Shown one piece after another: positions 35,316 to 44,472 of a stretch of DNA of 64,000 nt. Numbering within the stretch: the stretch's first letter is position 1; each line of letters begins with the position of its first letter. The translations under genes were made by a program, and so were the position numbers. The stretch comes from Sphingomonadaceae bacterium (GTDB lineage: Bacteria; Pseudomonadota; Alphaproteobacteria; Sphingomonadales; Sphingomonadaceae), in contig CANGJI010000006.1 of assembly GCA_947454135.1 (NCBI GenBank), forward strand, positions 1-64,000, read 5' to 3'. The notes beneath the pieces were generated by a model. The model saw only the letters and a program-made list of their open reading frames with translations. It had not been told where the DNA came from and did not search any database.

Positions 35316-35678
35316 GTGGCAAAAAGAATTCTGGTTGTCGAGGACAACGACCTCAATCGCAAGCTGTTCTGCGATGTGCTGAAGGCGGGCGGATTTGCCG
35401 TAGAACCGCTGGCCGATGGCCGCGATGTCCTTGTGCGCGCAAAGGAATTTGTCCCGAACCTGATCATCATGGACATCCAGCTGCCCAACATTTCGGGGCT
35501 GGAGCTGATCGAAGCCCTCAAGGGCGATCCCGAATTGCGCCCCATCCCGGTGCTGGCCGTGACCGCCTATGCCGGCAAGGGCGACGAGGAGCGCATCCGC
35601 GAGGCAGGCGCGGAAGGCTATCTCGCCAAACCGGTCTCGATCGGGCCGTTCATGATGGCGGTGAAAGCGCTGGTTTGA
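35316..35678 (+). CDS. divK: Single-domain response regulator DivK
   Basis: I take GTG 35,316 (VAKRILVVEDND), giving 120 residues; ATG 35,298 would add six. The receiver has acidic residues in VVEDNDLNRKLF, phospho-acceptor Asp in LIIMDIQLPNISG, a Thr/Ala switch in VTAYAGKGDE and the Lys in LAKPVS. DivK controls cell division and asymmetric development through DivL/CckA/CtrA in alphaproteobacteria. The assignment rests on sequence and the adjacent DUF3572. Confidence 0.9.
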   Translation: MAKRILVVEDNDLNRKLFCDVLKAGGFAVEPLADGRDVLVRAKEFVPNLIIMDIQLPNISGLELIEALKGDPELRPIPVLAVTAYAGKGDEERIREAGAEGYLAKPVSIGPFMMAVKALV

Positions 35679-35685
35679 GGAACGG

Positions 35686-36351
35686 CTAACCTCGCGACAG
35701 CAGGTACTCGCCGATAAAGACCACCACCGTCAGCGTCAGGCCCGCCATGAACAGGCGGTAGGCGTAGCCGAGATAGCGGTACTTCTTGTGCTGAAGGACC
35801 TGGCCGTTCTGATACATGTCGTGGAGCATGGTGCGAAACACCGTCTCGTCGGCGCGCAGATCGGCAAGGATGCTTTCGGTCCACTCATCTTCGTCCATCG
35901 CTGTGAAGGTGCCGAAGAACAGGCGGTTGGGCCGGGCATTGATCTGGCCAGAGCGCGAGGGCCGACCGATCGAGGGGAGCACCGCCATCACCGCGCACAT
36001 GGCGGAAGCGAAAGCGAAGGCGGCAAGGACAAGCAATGCAGCGGGCAAGTGGCCGTTCTTCGCCTGGCCCATCGTGATCGTGAAAACCACGAAAGTCGCC
36101 CCCATCAGGAGCGAGGCCTTGGAATCGGCCATCTGGCTGAGCGTGAGGTTGAGCGTCTGCGCGGTGCGGACGAGGTGGATCGCGTGGTTCGAATAACCCG
36201 ATGGCGAAAGCGGCGAGGGCGCCGCCTTCGGTGGTTCGGACCGAACTTCGACGGATTGGTCAGGATCGGCCAGTTGCGCTCTCCCCCCGCACGGTGCCCA
36301 TGCGCCTTGCCCACATGTGTCAGGTTGCCATACACCCCTTGCGCTTGACAA
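35686..36351 (-). CDS. PycTM-type (DUF5706) membrane protein, Pycsar effector family
   Basis: The 221-residue frame may start later, as the first 45 residues are low in structure. The core has SNHAIHLVRTAQTLNLTLSQ, DSKASLLMGATFVVFTITMG (first membrane helix), AALLVLAAFAFASAMCAVMA (second), a cytoplasmic part with NRLFFGTF and DETVFRTMLHDMYQNGQVL, and a last helix AYRLFMAGLTLTVVVFI. This layout is that of PycTM, the membrane-damaging effector of the Pycsar anti-phage system. No pyrimidine cyclase gene is adjacent. It lies between divK and the sphingolipid operon, so it may have a housekeeping role. Confidence 0.75.
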   Translation of the reverse strand: MSSARGVWQPDTCGQGAWAPCGGRAQLADPDQSVEVRSEPPKAAPSPLSPSGYSNHAIHLVRTAQTLNLTLSQMADSKASLLMGATFVVFTITMGQAKNGHLPAALLVLAAFAFASAMCAVMAVLPSIGRPSRSGQINARPNRLFFGTFTAMDEDEWTESILADLRADETVFRTMLHDMYQNGQVLQHKKYRYLGYAYRLFMAGLTLTVVVFIGEYLLSRG

Positions 36352-36420
36352 GCGATGGTGCTGGCCGCTTTTCAGCCTTATTCTTGGGGCAAAGGCGCCT
36401 CACAACTGGAGAACAGACTG

Positions 36421-36660
36421 ATGGATCGCGCCGCTACCGCCGCTCGCATTGCCGAAGTGATCGAGCCGTTCAACAAGAACGGGATCGCCATCGACGAGAC
36501 CACCTCGTTCGCCGGCGATCTGGAGTGGGACAGCCTCACGGTCATGGATTTCGTGGCCGCCATCGAGGACGAATTCGACATCATCATCAGCATGAACCAG
36601 CAGGCCGAGATCGAAACTTACGGCCAGCTGATCGATGCCGTGACCACGCTGCAGGGTTGA
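36421..36660 (+). CDS. Acyl carrier protein (sphingolipid synthesis)
   Basis: It starts at MDRAATAARI (79 residues). The phosphopantetheine Ser is in LEWDSLTVMDFV. The helical bundle ends with TYGQLIDAVTTLQG. It lies 7 bases upstream of serine palmitoyltransferase, a pairing conserved in sphingolipid-making alphaproteobacteria where a special ACP supplies the acyl group. It is not the fatty acid synthase AcpP, whose motif is usually LGADSLD. Confidence 0.88.
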   Translation: MDRAATAARIAEVIEPFNKNGIAIDETTSFAGDLEWDSLTVMDFVAAIEDEFDIIISMNQQAEIETYGQLIDAVTTLQG

Positions 36661-36667
36661 GAAGCCA

Positions 36668-37909
36668 ATGAACGACATGACCCCGCCGGAAGCCGCAACC
36701 AAGGCTCCTGAAACTGACCTTTTCTCCAAGTTCGACGCGCTGATCGAAACGCGCCGTTCGCTGCTGGCGACGGGCGTGACCGATCCGTTCAGCCTCGTGA
36801 TGGAGAAGGTGCTTTCGCCCACCACCGCGATCTGCAACGGGCGCGAGACGATCCTGCTCGGCACCTACAACTACATGGGCATGACCTTCGACCCCGACGT
36901 GATCACGGCGGGCAAGCAGGCGCTCGATGATTTCGGCGCAGGCACCACCGGCAGCCGCGTGCTCAACGGCACCTATGCGGGCCACCGCGCGGTGGAAGAG
37001 GCGCTGAAGGAATTCTACGCCATGGACCATGCCATGGTGTTCTCGACCGGATACCAGGCCAACCTCGGCATCATCAGCACGATCGCGGGCAAGGGCGATT
37101 ACATCGTGCTCGATATCGACAGCCACGCCTCGATCTGGGACGGCTGCAAGATGGGCGACGCCGAAGTTGTGCCCTTCAAGCACAACGACATCGAAGCGAT
37201 GGAAAAGCGCCTGCGCCGCATTCCCGAAGGCGCGGGCAAGCTGGTCGTGCTCGAAGGCGTCTATTCGATGCTGGGCGACATCGCGCCGCTCAAGGAAATG
37301 ATCCGCATCGCCAAGTCCTACGGCGCGATGGTGCTGGTCGACGAAGCGCATTCGATGGGCTTCATCGGCCCCAACGGGCGCGGCGTGGCCGAGGACCAGG
37401 GCGTGCTCGAGGATGTCGACTTCGTGATCGGCACCTTCTCCAAGTCGGTCGGCACGGTCGGCGGCTTCTGCGTCTCGAACCATCCGAAGTTCGAGATCAT
37501 GCGCCTCGTCTGCCGCCCCTATGTGTTCACCGCGAGCCTGCCGCCGAGCGTGGTGGCAACCGCCGCAACCTCGATCCGCAAGCTGATGCACGCCGGAAAC
37601 AAGCGCGCGCACCTGTGGGAGAACTCCCGCACGCTCCACGGCGCGCTGACGCAGCTCGGCTTCAAGCTGGGCACGGCAGAGCCGCAGAGCGCGATCATCG
37701 CGGTGATCATGCCCGATCTGGAGCGCGGCGCGATGATGTGGGAAGCGCTGCTGCGCGAGGGGCTCTACGTCAACCTCGCCCGTCCGCCGGCGACCCCGGC
37801 CGGGATGACGCTGCTGCGCTGCTCGCTCTGCGCCGAGCATACGGCGGAGCAGGTCTCGGTGATTGCCGGCATGTTCGAACGCGCCGGCAAGGCCGTGGGG
37901 ATCATCTGA
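36668..37909 (+). CDS. spt: Serine palmitoyltransferase
   Basis: The 413-residue enzyme matches Sphingomonas SPT length. It condenses L-serine with a palmitoyl thioester to 3-ketodihydrosphingosine, the first step of sphingolipid synthesis. PLP-binding marks are DIDSHASIWDGC (His stacking on PLP), VLVDEAHSMGFIG and the Schiff-base Lys in GTFSKSVGTVGGF. The upstream ACP gene supports SPT over other alpha-oxoamine synthases such as KBL or BioF. It is soluble with no membrane helix. The next gene overlaps its stop by one base (TGATG). Confidence 0.9.
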   Translation: MNDMTPPEAATKAPETDLFSKFDALIETRRSLLATGVTDPFSLVMEKVLSPTTAICNGRETILLGTYNYMGMTFDPDVITAGKQALDDFGAGTTGSRVLNGTYAGHRAVEEALKEFYAMDHAMVFSTGYQANLGIISTIAGKGDYIVLDIDSHASIWDGCKMGDAEVVPFKHNDIEAMEKRLRRIPEGAGKLVVLEGVYSMLGDIAPLKEMIRIAKSYGAMVLVDEAHSMGFIGPNGRGVAEDQGVLEDVDFVIGTFSKSVGTVGGFCVSNHPKFEIMRLVCRPYVFTASLPPSVVATAATSIRKLMHAGNKRAHLWENSRTLHGALTQLGFKLGTAEPQSAIIAVIMPDLERGAMMWEALLREGLYVNLARPPATPAGMTLLRCSLCAEHTAEQVSVIAGMFERAGKAVGII

Positions 37910-38712
37910 TGAGGCGAGGGATCGCGGCGGCGCTGCTCATGCTCTCGTCTGCCCCGGTTCTGGCGCAGACTGCACCTGCGCCGAGCTTTCCCCCGCCCTC
38001 CCCGCCGGTCACCGCGCCGGGCGACGGGATGCTGGAGAAGCCCTGCCCCGACCAGACCGGCCTGTGGTTCGGCCACCCTTACGTGCTCAAGAACGATTGG
38101 GCGTGGGAGTGCAAGTACGCCGAGGCGGACAGGCAGCTCGCCGCGCCGCCGCGTGTGGTGTTCATCGGCGATTCGATCACCGAGAACTGGGTGCCGCTGG
38201 CCCCGGCGCTGTTTGCCGGCGGCGCGATCGGGCGCGGGATCAGCGGGCAGACCAGCACGCAGATCCTTGTGCGGTTCTATCAGGACGTCGTGCGGCTGCG
38301 CCCGCGCGTGGTGCACATCATGATCGGCACCAATGACCTTGCCGGGAATACCGGGCCCAACAGCGCCGAGATGTACAAGAACCACGTGATGGCGATGGTC
38401 GATATTGCGCGGGCCAACGGCATCGGCGTGGTGCTCGGCAGCATCCTGCCGGCCGCGAAGTTTCCGTGGAAACCAGCGCTTTCCCCCGCGAAGCAGGTCG
38501 TCGCGCTCAACGCCTGGCTGCGCGAGCTCGCCCGGGCACGCGGCGCGGTCTTTGCCGATTACCACGGCGCGCTGGCCAATGCCGAGGGCGGCATGAACCC
38601 GGACATCGCTCCGGACGGGATCCATCCCAACGCCAAGGGCTATGCGATCATGGAGCCGATCACCCGCGCCGCGATTGCCGAGGCGGAGAAGATGGCTGCG
38701 CCGCCGCGCTGA
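37909..38712 (+). CDS. Exported SGNH/GDSL hydrolase
   Basis: The ATG shares a base with the SPT stop. The 267-residue protein has a signal peptide (GIAAALLMLSSAPVLAQ), then a Pro-rich linker. SGNH blocks are VFIGDSITENW (Ser), GRGISGQTS (Gly), HIMIGTNDLAG (Asn) and PDGIHPNAKGY (Asp/His). It is an esterase, lipase or acetylhydrolase acting outside the cytoplasm. Translational coupling to SPT suggests a role on sphingolipid or surface glycan substrates, but that is inference. Confidence 0.85.
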   Translation: MRRGIAAALLMLSSAPVLAQTAPAPSFPPPSPPVTAPGDGMLEKPCPDQTGLWFGHPYVLKNDWAWECKYAEADRQLAAPPRVVFIGDSITENWVPLAPALFAGGAIGRGISGQTSTQILVRFYQDVVRLRPRVVHIMIGTNDLAGNTGPNSAEMYKNHVMAMVDIARANGIGVVLGSILPAAKFPWKPALSPAKQVVALNAWLRELARARGAVFADYHGALANAEGGMNPDIAPDGIHPNAKGYAIMEPITRAAIAEAEKMAAPPR

Positions 38713-38786
38713 GGCCGGGTAGCTCGAAAACATTGTCTTGCCCCCACGCCCGTGCGAGCCTGCTCGGCGGCAAGGGAGACACGGCT

Positions 38787-40520
38787 TTGGGCAACGGGCA
38801 TTTCCATTCGATCATCGGCGCAGCCCTGCTCGGGCTCGCGGCCCCGGCATGCGCGCAGGCGGGGCATGAGATGGCCCAGAGCATGTCCGGCCACGACATG
38901 CAGGCGGTGCCCACCGGCAAGCCGCTGAGCGAGGCGCAGACCGCCGATGGCGCGGCCAAGGCAGCGCCCGGACCCGGTCAACATGCCGGGGGCGATCATG
39001 CCGATCACGCTGCGCATGACGACAACACCGTGCCCAAGGTGCCGACGCTGCTGACGGGCTACGGCAACGGCGGCTTTACCGCGACAACTTCGGTGCCGCA
39101 GGCGCAGGCGTTCTTCTCCAACGGGCTGGAACTGAGCGCTGCCTTTGCCCACAAGGCGGCGATTGCGGCCATGGGCGAGGCGGTGCGGCTCGATCCCGCC
39201 TGCGCGATGTGCCTGTGGGGTCAGGCGCTCGTTTCGGGGCCAACGATCAACTACGGCAGCGAGCCCAAGGAACGCGCGCCGCTGCTCGAGATGGTACGCA
39301 AGGCGAAAACGCTGGCGGCGAAGACAGGTACGGCGCGCGAGCGCGACCTGATCGATGCGCTCCTGTTGCGCTACCAGCCGGGCATGGACGTCCACGCGCT
39401 CGACGTCCGCTATGCCGCCGCGATGCGCAAAGTCGCGGCGCGCTATCCGGCGGACAACGAGATCGCGGTGCTGACGGCGGACGCGCTGATGGTCTCGTCA
39501 TTCAAGGAAGGCGCAGACGACTTCGACCACGATGCGATCAACGCGGCGATCACGCTGCTGGAAACCGTACTGGCCCGTGCGCCCGAACATACCCCCGCGA
39601 TCCATTTCTACATCCACGCCACCGAAGTTTCCGGCGAACCGGCCAAGGCCGAGCCTTATGCGGACAAGCTGGCCGGGCTCGCCCCCAATGCCAGCCACCT
39701 CGTCCACATGCCGAGCCACACATTCTTCTGGGTGGGCCGCTATCAGGATGCTGCCGACACCAACTGGCGCGCGGTGGAAATCGGCAAGGCCAACGCCAGG
39801 CGGCTGGGCCTGCCCGAGCCCAAGGGCGTGTGGGACCTGCCCTACCACGCGCACAACGTGATCTTCGGCCTTGGCGGCGCGATGATGGCAGGCGACGGGC
39901 GCACCGCGCTCAATCTCGCAAGGCCGCTGGTGGAGCGCTCGACCGAACGCGAGAAGGCCGAGCCGTTCTCGCAGATGCTGGCCGCGGCAGGCTATTTCGC
40001 GATGGCGCGGTTCGATGATCCGGCAGCGGTGCTGGCGCTGGCCGAACCGAAGCTGCCCTACCTCAAGGCGGCGCGGCACTATGCGCGCGGCGAGGCGATG
40101 ATGTGGCTGCGCGATCTGGCAGGGGCGAAGGCCGAACTGGCGGCGATCCCGGACCATGTCGCGGACAAGGGCAAGGACGGCAAGATCGACCGCGACCACC
40201 GCGCGCCCGAACAGATGCTGGGCATCACGCGCGGCGTACTGGAAGGCCGCATCGCCATGGCCGAGGGCCGCGCGAAGGATGCAGTGAAGGCCTTCACAGC
40301 GGCAGCCGATATCGAGGAAACCAAGGATTTCATGCAGTTTTCCGACCCGCCCGCATTCTGGTACCCGGTGCGGCGCGATGTCGCGGCGGCGCTGCTGGCA
40401 GCAGGCGATGCGCCGGGCGCGCGAGCAGCGGCGGAGCAATCGCTCCGGCTGCGGCCGCGCGATGCGGTGGCGGAAGACCTGCTGCGGCGCGCGGAAGGAA
40501 TGATCCCGGCGGTGCATTGA
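38787..40520 (+). CDS. Secreted TPR-repeat protein (paralogue of the 14,791-16,575 gene)
   Basis: No ATG suits the N-terminus. TTG 38,787, 7 bases after GGGAG, opens a signal peptide (FHSIIGAALLGLAAPACAQ), giving 577 residues. A His/Asp-rich linker (HAGGDHADHAAHDD) precedes the TPR-like body. It shares with the other copy a CAMCLWGQALVSGPTINY segment, ASHLVHMPSHTFFWVG and PPAFWYPVRRDVAAALL. The His-rich linker and CxxC suggest metal binding, for example copper, but this is not proven. It may be part of the sphingolipid operon or independent. Confidence 0.78.
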   Translation: MGNGHFHSIIGAALLGLAAPACAQAGHEMAQSMSGHDMQAVPTGKPLSEAQTADGAAKAAPGPGQHAGGDHADHAAHDDNTVPKVPTLLTGYGNGGFTATTSVPQAQAFFSNGLELSAAFAHKAAIAAMGEAVRLDPACAMCLWGQALVSGPTINYGSEPKERAPLLEMVRKAKTLAAKTGTARERDLIDALLLRYQPGMDVHALDVRYAAAMRKVAARYPADNEIAVLTADALMVSSFKEGADDFDHDAINAAITLLETVLARAPEHTPAIHFYIHATEVSGEPAKAEPYADKLAGLAPNASHLVHMPSHTFFWVGRYQDAADTNWRAVEIGKANARRLGLPEPKGVWDLPYHAHNVIFGLGGAMMAGDGRTALNLARPLVERSTEREKAEPFSQMLAAAGYFAMARFDDPAAVLALAEPKLPYLKAARHYARGEAMMWLRDLAGAKAELAAIPDHVADKGKDGKIDRDHRAPEQMLGITRGVLEGRIAMAEGRAKDAVKAFTAAADIEETKDFMQFSDPPAFWYPVRRDVAAALLAAGDAPGARAAAEQSLRLRPRDAVAEDLLRRAEGMIPAVH

Positions 40521-40540
40521 GAGGCGGCGCCGATTCCCCC

Positions 40541-40634
40541 TCCACCACCCCGTTTAGGCTCCGGACCAAGCCGGCCCTCCCCATTTTCACGCAGTGCAAA
40601 TGGGGAGGTGGCCCGCCGCAGGCGGGTCGGAGGG
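40541..40634. repeat. Dispersed palindromic repeat (REP-like)
   Basis: CCTCCCCATTT (40,576-40,586) faces AAATGGGGAGG (40,598-40,608), flanked by CCCTCCACCACC on the left and GGTCGGAGGGG on the right. It is the same family as the copy at 16,608-16,642. Both copies follow the secreted TPR paralogues. It lies between convergent genes and may terminate both. Confidence 0.7.
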
Positions 40635-40638
40635 GTCT

Positions 40639-42780
40639 TTATTCCCCCACCAGCATCAGAGCATCGAGCGCGACCACGCCCTTGCCCTCGGGATGGAGGA
40701 TTACCGGGTTGAGATCGACCTCGCGGATCGAAGGTTCGGCGCGCAGCACGCGGCCAAGCGTGACGATCAGCTCGGCCAGCGCGGGGACATCGAGCGCCGG
40801 TGCCCCGCGATAGCCGCTGAGGATGGCAGCGCTCTTCAGTTTCATCAGTTCGGCCTCGACCGCTTCCGCCGTCATGTCCGCCGCGAGCAGGCGCACATCG
40901 CCGAGGATTTCCGCGGTAACGCCGCCGAAGCCGGCAAGGAGGACGGGGCCCCATTCCGGATCGTTCTTCGCGCCGACGATCATTTCCACTCCGCGTGCGC
41001 CCATCGCCTCGATCAGCACGCCATCGAGCGTGATGGCGGCGGAATAGGCCGCAACTGAGGCGTGCATCTTCTCCCATGCGGCGCGGACGGCGGCGGCATC
41101 GGCAAGGTTCAGGATGACCCCGCCGGCATCGCTCTTGTGGCTGAGCGCAGCGGCCTGTGCCTTCATCGCGACCGGATAGCCGAGCGTATCCGCCGCAGCG
41201 ACGGCGGCATCGGCGCTGGCGGCAAACGTGCCCGCCGGGAACGGAATGCCGAGCGGGCCAAGCAGCGCCTTGGCCCGATATTCGGGGATCACGCCCGAAT
41301 GCGCCGCAAGGCCGGGGACGGGCAGCGGTGCTGCGGTGTTGGCGCTCACATCGCGCGCGGACCACTGGGTCAGCCGTGTGATCGCCCGCAGCGCGCGTTC
41401 GGTCGTGGGGAACCAGGGTACGCCAGCGGCGCGCAGCTGGGCGATGCGCTCTGGCGGGACGGCGGCACCTTCATCGAGACCGGCGAAAATCAGCGGCTTG
41501 GAGAGGGGGCGGGCCGTCGCCGCAGCGAGGATCGGCGGGAACTTGATCGCGCAGGTGACCGCTTCAGCCTGGATGATGCCTGCCAGCACGGTGCCGACGC
41601 GCGGATCTTCAAGCAGGGCTTCGAGGCAGCGGGTGTAGATCGCCGGTTCGGAGAGCCCTTGCGCAGTAATGTCGAGCGGATTGCTGACGGGCACGAAGGG
41701 CGGCAGCGCGGCGCGCAGGGCGGGCGAATCCGCATCATGCAGCGGGGCGAGCGGCAGGCCGAGCGCTTCGGCGAGATCGAGCGTCAGCGCCTTGAACGCA
41801 CCGGATTCGCCGAGCACCGCTGTGTGGCCTGATGGTAGCGCGGGGCAGCGCAGGGCGATCTCGGCGATATCGCCCAATTCTTCGAGCGTCTCGGCCATGA
41901 TCACCCCGGCGCGGGTGACCTTGGCGCGCATCAGCGCATAGTCGCCCGCCATGGCGCCGGTGTGCGTCGCAGCGGATTCGCGGGCAGCGCTGGAGGTGCC
42001 CGGGTGGAGCAACACGATGGGCTTGCCTGCCGCTGCCGCGCGCGCGGCGGCGGCAAGGAAGCGCTCCGGCTTGCGGAACTGCTCGACGATCATCGCGATG
42101 ACGTGGGTGTCCGGCTGGTCGATCAGCCATTCGACATAATCCTCGACGCCGCTGGCCGCTTCGTTGCCGGTCGAGACCGAATAGGACACGCCGCAATCGC
42201 GGGCGAGCAGGACGGTGCCGAGCACGGCCGCCATCGCGCCCGACTGCGAGACGACGCCGATGGCGCGCTTGCCCGCAGGGGGCCGCGCGGCCGTCTCGAC
42301 AAAGGTCAGCGGAATACGGTCGACGTAGTTGACGAGGCCGAGGCAATTGGGGCCTTCGACGACCATGCCGGCTTCCTGCGCGATGCGGGCGATCTCGCGC
42401 TGTTCGGCGAGGCCCTCCGGCCCGCCTTCGGCAAAACCGGCAGCGAAGATCACGACGCCGCCGACCTTGCGCTCGGCCAGCGCCTTCACCGCATCGAGCA
42501 CGCCCGCGCGCGGGATGGCGAGAACCGCAGCGTCAACGCCTTCGGGCAGCGCCTCGATCCCGGGCAGGCAGGCGCGGCCGCCAAGGCTCTCGCGCTTCGG
42601 GTTGATCGGGTAGATGTCGCCCGCGAAGCCGTTGGCATCGAGATTGGAGAGCAGCGTGGTGCCCAGCGCGCCGGGCTTGTCCGAAGCGCCGACAACTGCG
42701 ACCGAGCGGGGCCGCAACAGCCGCTCAAGCGCCGGAAGGAGATTGCGACCGACTGGGGCGGAATGGGCAGAATCGGACAC
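40639..42780 (-). CDS. Acetate-CoA ligase (ADP-forming) family acyl-CoA synthetase
   Basis: This 713-residue fusion has the order CoA-binding Rossmann domain (VAVVGASDKPGALGTTLL), succinyl-CoA ligase-like domains (GVVSQSGAMAAVLG; phospho-His in SAATHTGAMAGDY) and a C-terminal ATP-grasp domain (AMKAQAAALSHKSDAGGV). It makes acyl-CoA from a free acid and ATP with ADP release, as in the ADP-forming acetyl-CoA synthetases and pimeloyl-CoA-like variants. The true acyl substrate is unknown. It is transcribed away from tRNA-Gly. Confidence 0.87.
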   Translation of the reverse strand: MSDSAHSAPVGRNLLPALERLLRPRSVAVVGASDKPGALGTTLLSNLDANGFAGDIYPINPKRESLGGRACLPGIEALPEGVDAAVLAIPRAGVLDAVKALAERKVGGVVIFAAGFAEGGPEGLAEQREIARIAQEAGMVVEGPNCLGLVNYVDRIPLTFVETAARPPAGKRAIGVVSQSGAMAAVLGTVLLARDCGVSYSVSTGNEAASGVEDYVEWLIDQPDTHVIAMIVEQFRKPERFLAAAARAAAAGKPIVLLHPGTSSAARESAATHTGAMAGDYALMRAKVTRAGVIMAETLEELGDIAEIALRCPALPSGHTAVLGESGAFKALTLDLAEALGLPLAPLHDADSPALRAALPPFVPVSNPLDITAQGLSEPAIYTRCLEALLEDPRVGTVLAGIIQAEAVTCAIKFPPILAAATARPLSKPLIFAGLDEGAAVPPERIAQLRAAGVPWFPTTERALRAITRLTQWSARDVSANTAAPLPVPGLAAHSGVIPEYRAKALLGPLGIPFPAGTFAASADAAVAAADTLGYPVAMKAQAAALSHKSDAGGVILNLADAAAVRAAWEKMHASVAAYSAAITLDGVLIEAMGARGVEMIVGAKNDPEWGPVLLAGFGGVTAEILGDVRLLAADMTAEAVEAELMKLKSAAILSGYRGAPALDVPALAELIVTLGRVLRAEPSIREVDLNPVILHPEGKGVVALDALMLVGE

Positions 42781-42889
42781 AACGCTCTCCGGATAAGTTA
42801 TATCTTATAGCAATAACCGGTGAAGCGCCGCAGGGCAAGGCATGCACGGTTGACGGAAAGGCGCACGGCGTGGCAGAGGCCAATGCAGC

Positions 42890-42963
<74 letters not shown>

Positions 42964-43024
42964 GCCCTCCGGCCAAAATCATCCCCACACGTCTAGAAAA
43001 ATGGCGGTTTTCCGGCTATATAGA

Positions 43025-43128
43025 GCACTGGCCTGTCCAGTGCCGTCTATCCCTGTCCATGCAAAGCTAGTGGATTTTGGGGGTCACACTGGGGGTCACA
43101 CGAAACCCATCGGATGGAGTGACCCCCA
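43025..43128. promoter_or_regulatory. Left arm: hairpin and putative integrase arm sites
   Basis: A perfect hairpin, GCACTGG (43,025-43,031) with CCAGTGC (43,037-43,043), is followed by TGGGGGTCACAC twice in exact tandem (43,078-43,089 and 43,090-43,101). An inverted copy GTGACCCCCA (43,119-43,128) touches the integrase start codon. Similar TGGGGGTCAC copies lie at the right end. I infer integrase arm-type binding sites; the copy at the start codon could let the integrase repress itself. Confidence 0.6.
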
Positions 43129-43129
43129 A

Positions 43130-44338
43130 ATGGCTCTGACGGACTCAGCAATCAAGAACGCCAAGCCCAAGGCGACCCAATACAAGCTGCATGACGAGAA
43201 GGGCTTGTTTGCGATTATCCGGCCTACCGGCGGTAAGCTGTGGCGTTTCAAATACCGCTATCATGGCAAGGAGCAGCAACTCTCGCTTGGCACCTATCCC
43301 GAGGTAAGTCTGAAGGACGTGCGCCAGCGCCGCGACGAGGCGCGCCAAATGCTGGCCGAAGGCAAAGACCCCGGCGCAGAGAAGAAGCGGGCGAAGCTCG
43401 TCGAGGCGATCAGCGCAGGCAACACGTTCAGGGCGGTTGCCGAGGAATATATCGAAAAGCAGGGGCGCGAAGGCCGGGCTGAAGCGACACTGGTGAAGGC
43501 CCGCTGGCACCTGTCATTGCTCAAGGCACTTCATCCGCGACCTATCGCGGACATCGAGCCGGTCGAACTGCTGGCCGAGTTGCGAAAGGTCGAGAACGTG
43601 GGGCACCACGAGGCAGCCCGTCAGGTTCGCGCCTTCGCCAGCCGTGTGTTTTGCTATGGCGTGGCGACCACGCGCTGCAAACAGGACGTGTCCGCGCCGT
43701 TGGTTAAGGCCCTGACCACCCCCAAGGTGACGCATCGGGCGGCTATTCTTGATCCGGTAAAGGTCGGGCAACTGCTGCGTGCCATCGACGGGTTTGAAGG
43801 GCAGATCACTACCAAGCTGGCTCTGCGCCTTGCGCCCCATGTCTTCGTACGACCCGGCGAATTGCGTCATGCCGACTGGTCAGAGGTCGACTTCGAGAAC
43901 GCCAAGTGGATTATTCCTGGTGCCAAGACCAAGATGCGGCGTGACCACCATGTGCCGCTCACCCCTCAGTCGTTGACCATCTTGGAGGAGGCGCGGCTGG
44001 TCACTGGCCCTACTGGCTTGATTTTCCCCGGCCTGCGGACCGCCAAGCGCCCTATGAGCGAGAACACCCTGAACGCCGCCTTGCGGCGCATGGGGTATTC
44101 GAAAGACGAGATGACGGCACATGGCTTTAGGACCACGGCCAGCACGTTGCTGAACGAGTCGGGCAAGTGGCGCCCGGACGTGATTGAACGGGCCTTGGCG
44201 CATGTCGAACCGGGCAAAATCCGCCGTGCGTACAATCACGCGGAATACTGGGACGAGCGTGTGGCAATGGCGCAGTGGTGGTCGGACTACCTCGACATGC
44301 TGCGGGATGGGGCGAAAATTATCCCGCTGGTGGCATAA
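43130..44338 (+). CDS. Tyrosine-type site-specific integrase (P4 family, DUF4102)
   Basis: From MALTDSAIKNAKPKATQYKL the protein has 402 residues. The N-terminal DUF4102 domain (DEKGLFAIIRPTGGKLWRFK) precedes a core-binding domain and the catalytic domain. The conserved residues appear in order: Arg in VRPGELRHADW, His in RRDHHVPLT, HxxR in TAHGFRTTAS, and Tyr in NHAEYWDERVAMAQWW. An upstream extension would read through the arm repeats, so I reject it. It catalyses insertion at tRNA-Gly. Confidence 0.93.
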   Translation: MALTDSAIKNAKPKATQYKLHDEKGLFAIIRPTGGKLWRFKYRYHGKEQQLSLGTYPEVSLKDVRQRRDEARQMLAEGKDPGAEKKRAKLVEAISAGNTFRAVAEEYIEKQGREGRAEATLVKARWHLSLLKALHPRPIADIEPVELLAELRKVENVGHHEAARQVRAFASRVFCYGVATTRCKQDVSAPLVKALTTPKVTHRAAILDPVKVGQLLRAIDGFEGQITTKLALRLAPHVFVRPGELRHADWSEVDFENAKWIIPGAKTKMRRDHHVPLTPQSLTILEEARLVTGPTGLIFPGLRTAKRPMSENTLNAALRRMGYSKDEMTAHGFRTTASTLLNESGKWRPDVIERALAHVEPGKIRRAYNHAEYWDERVAMAQWWSDYLDMLRDGAKIIPLVA

Positions 44339-44472
44339 AAATTTTTCCACAAGCAAATGCACTTTAAGTCACTGATTTTACATCACAATCATGCATAAAC
44401 TCAGTGGCACGTGATTAGCCGCGAAACTCGGCTGGCGGGGTGTGGACGCCCTGAGATTGGTGCACAATATGG

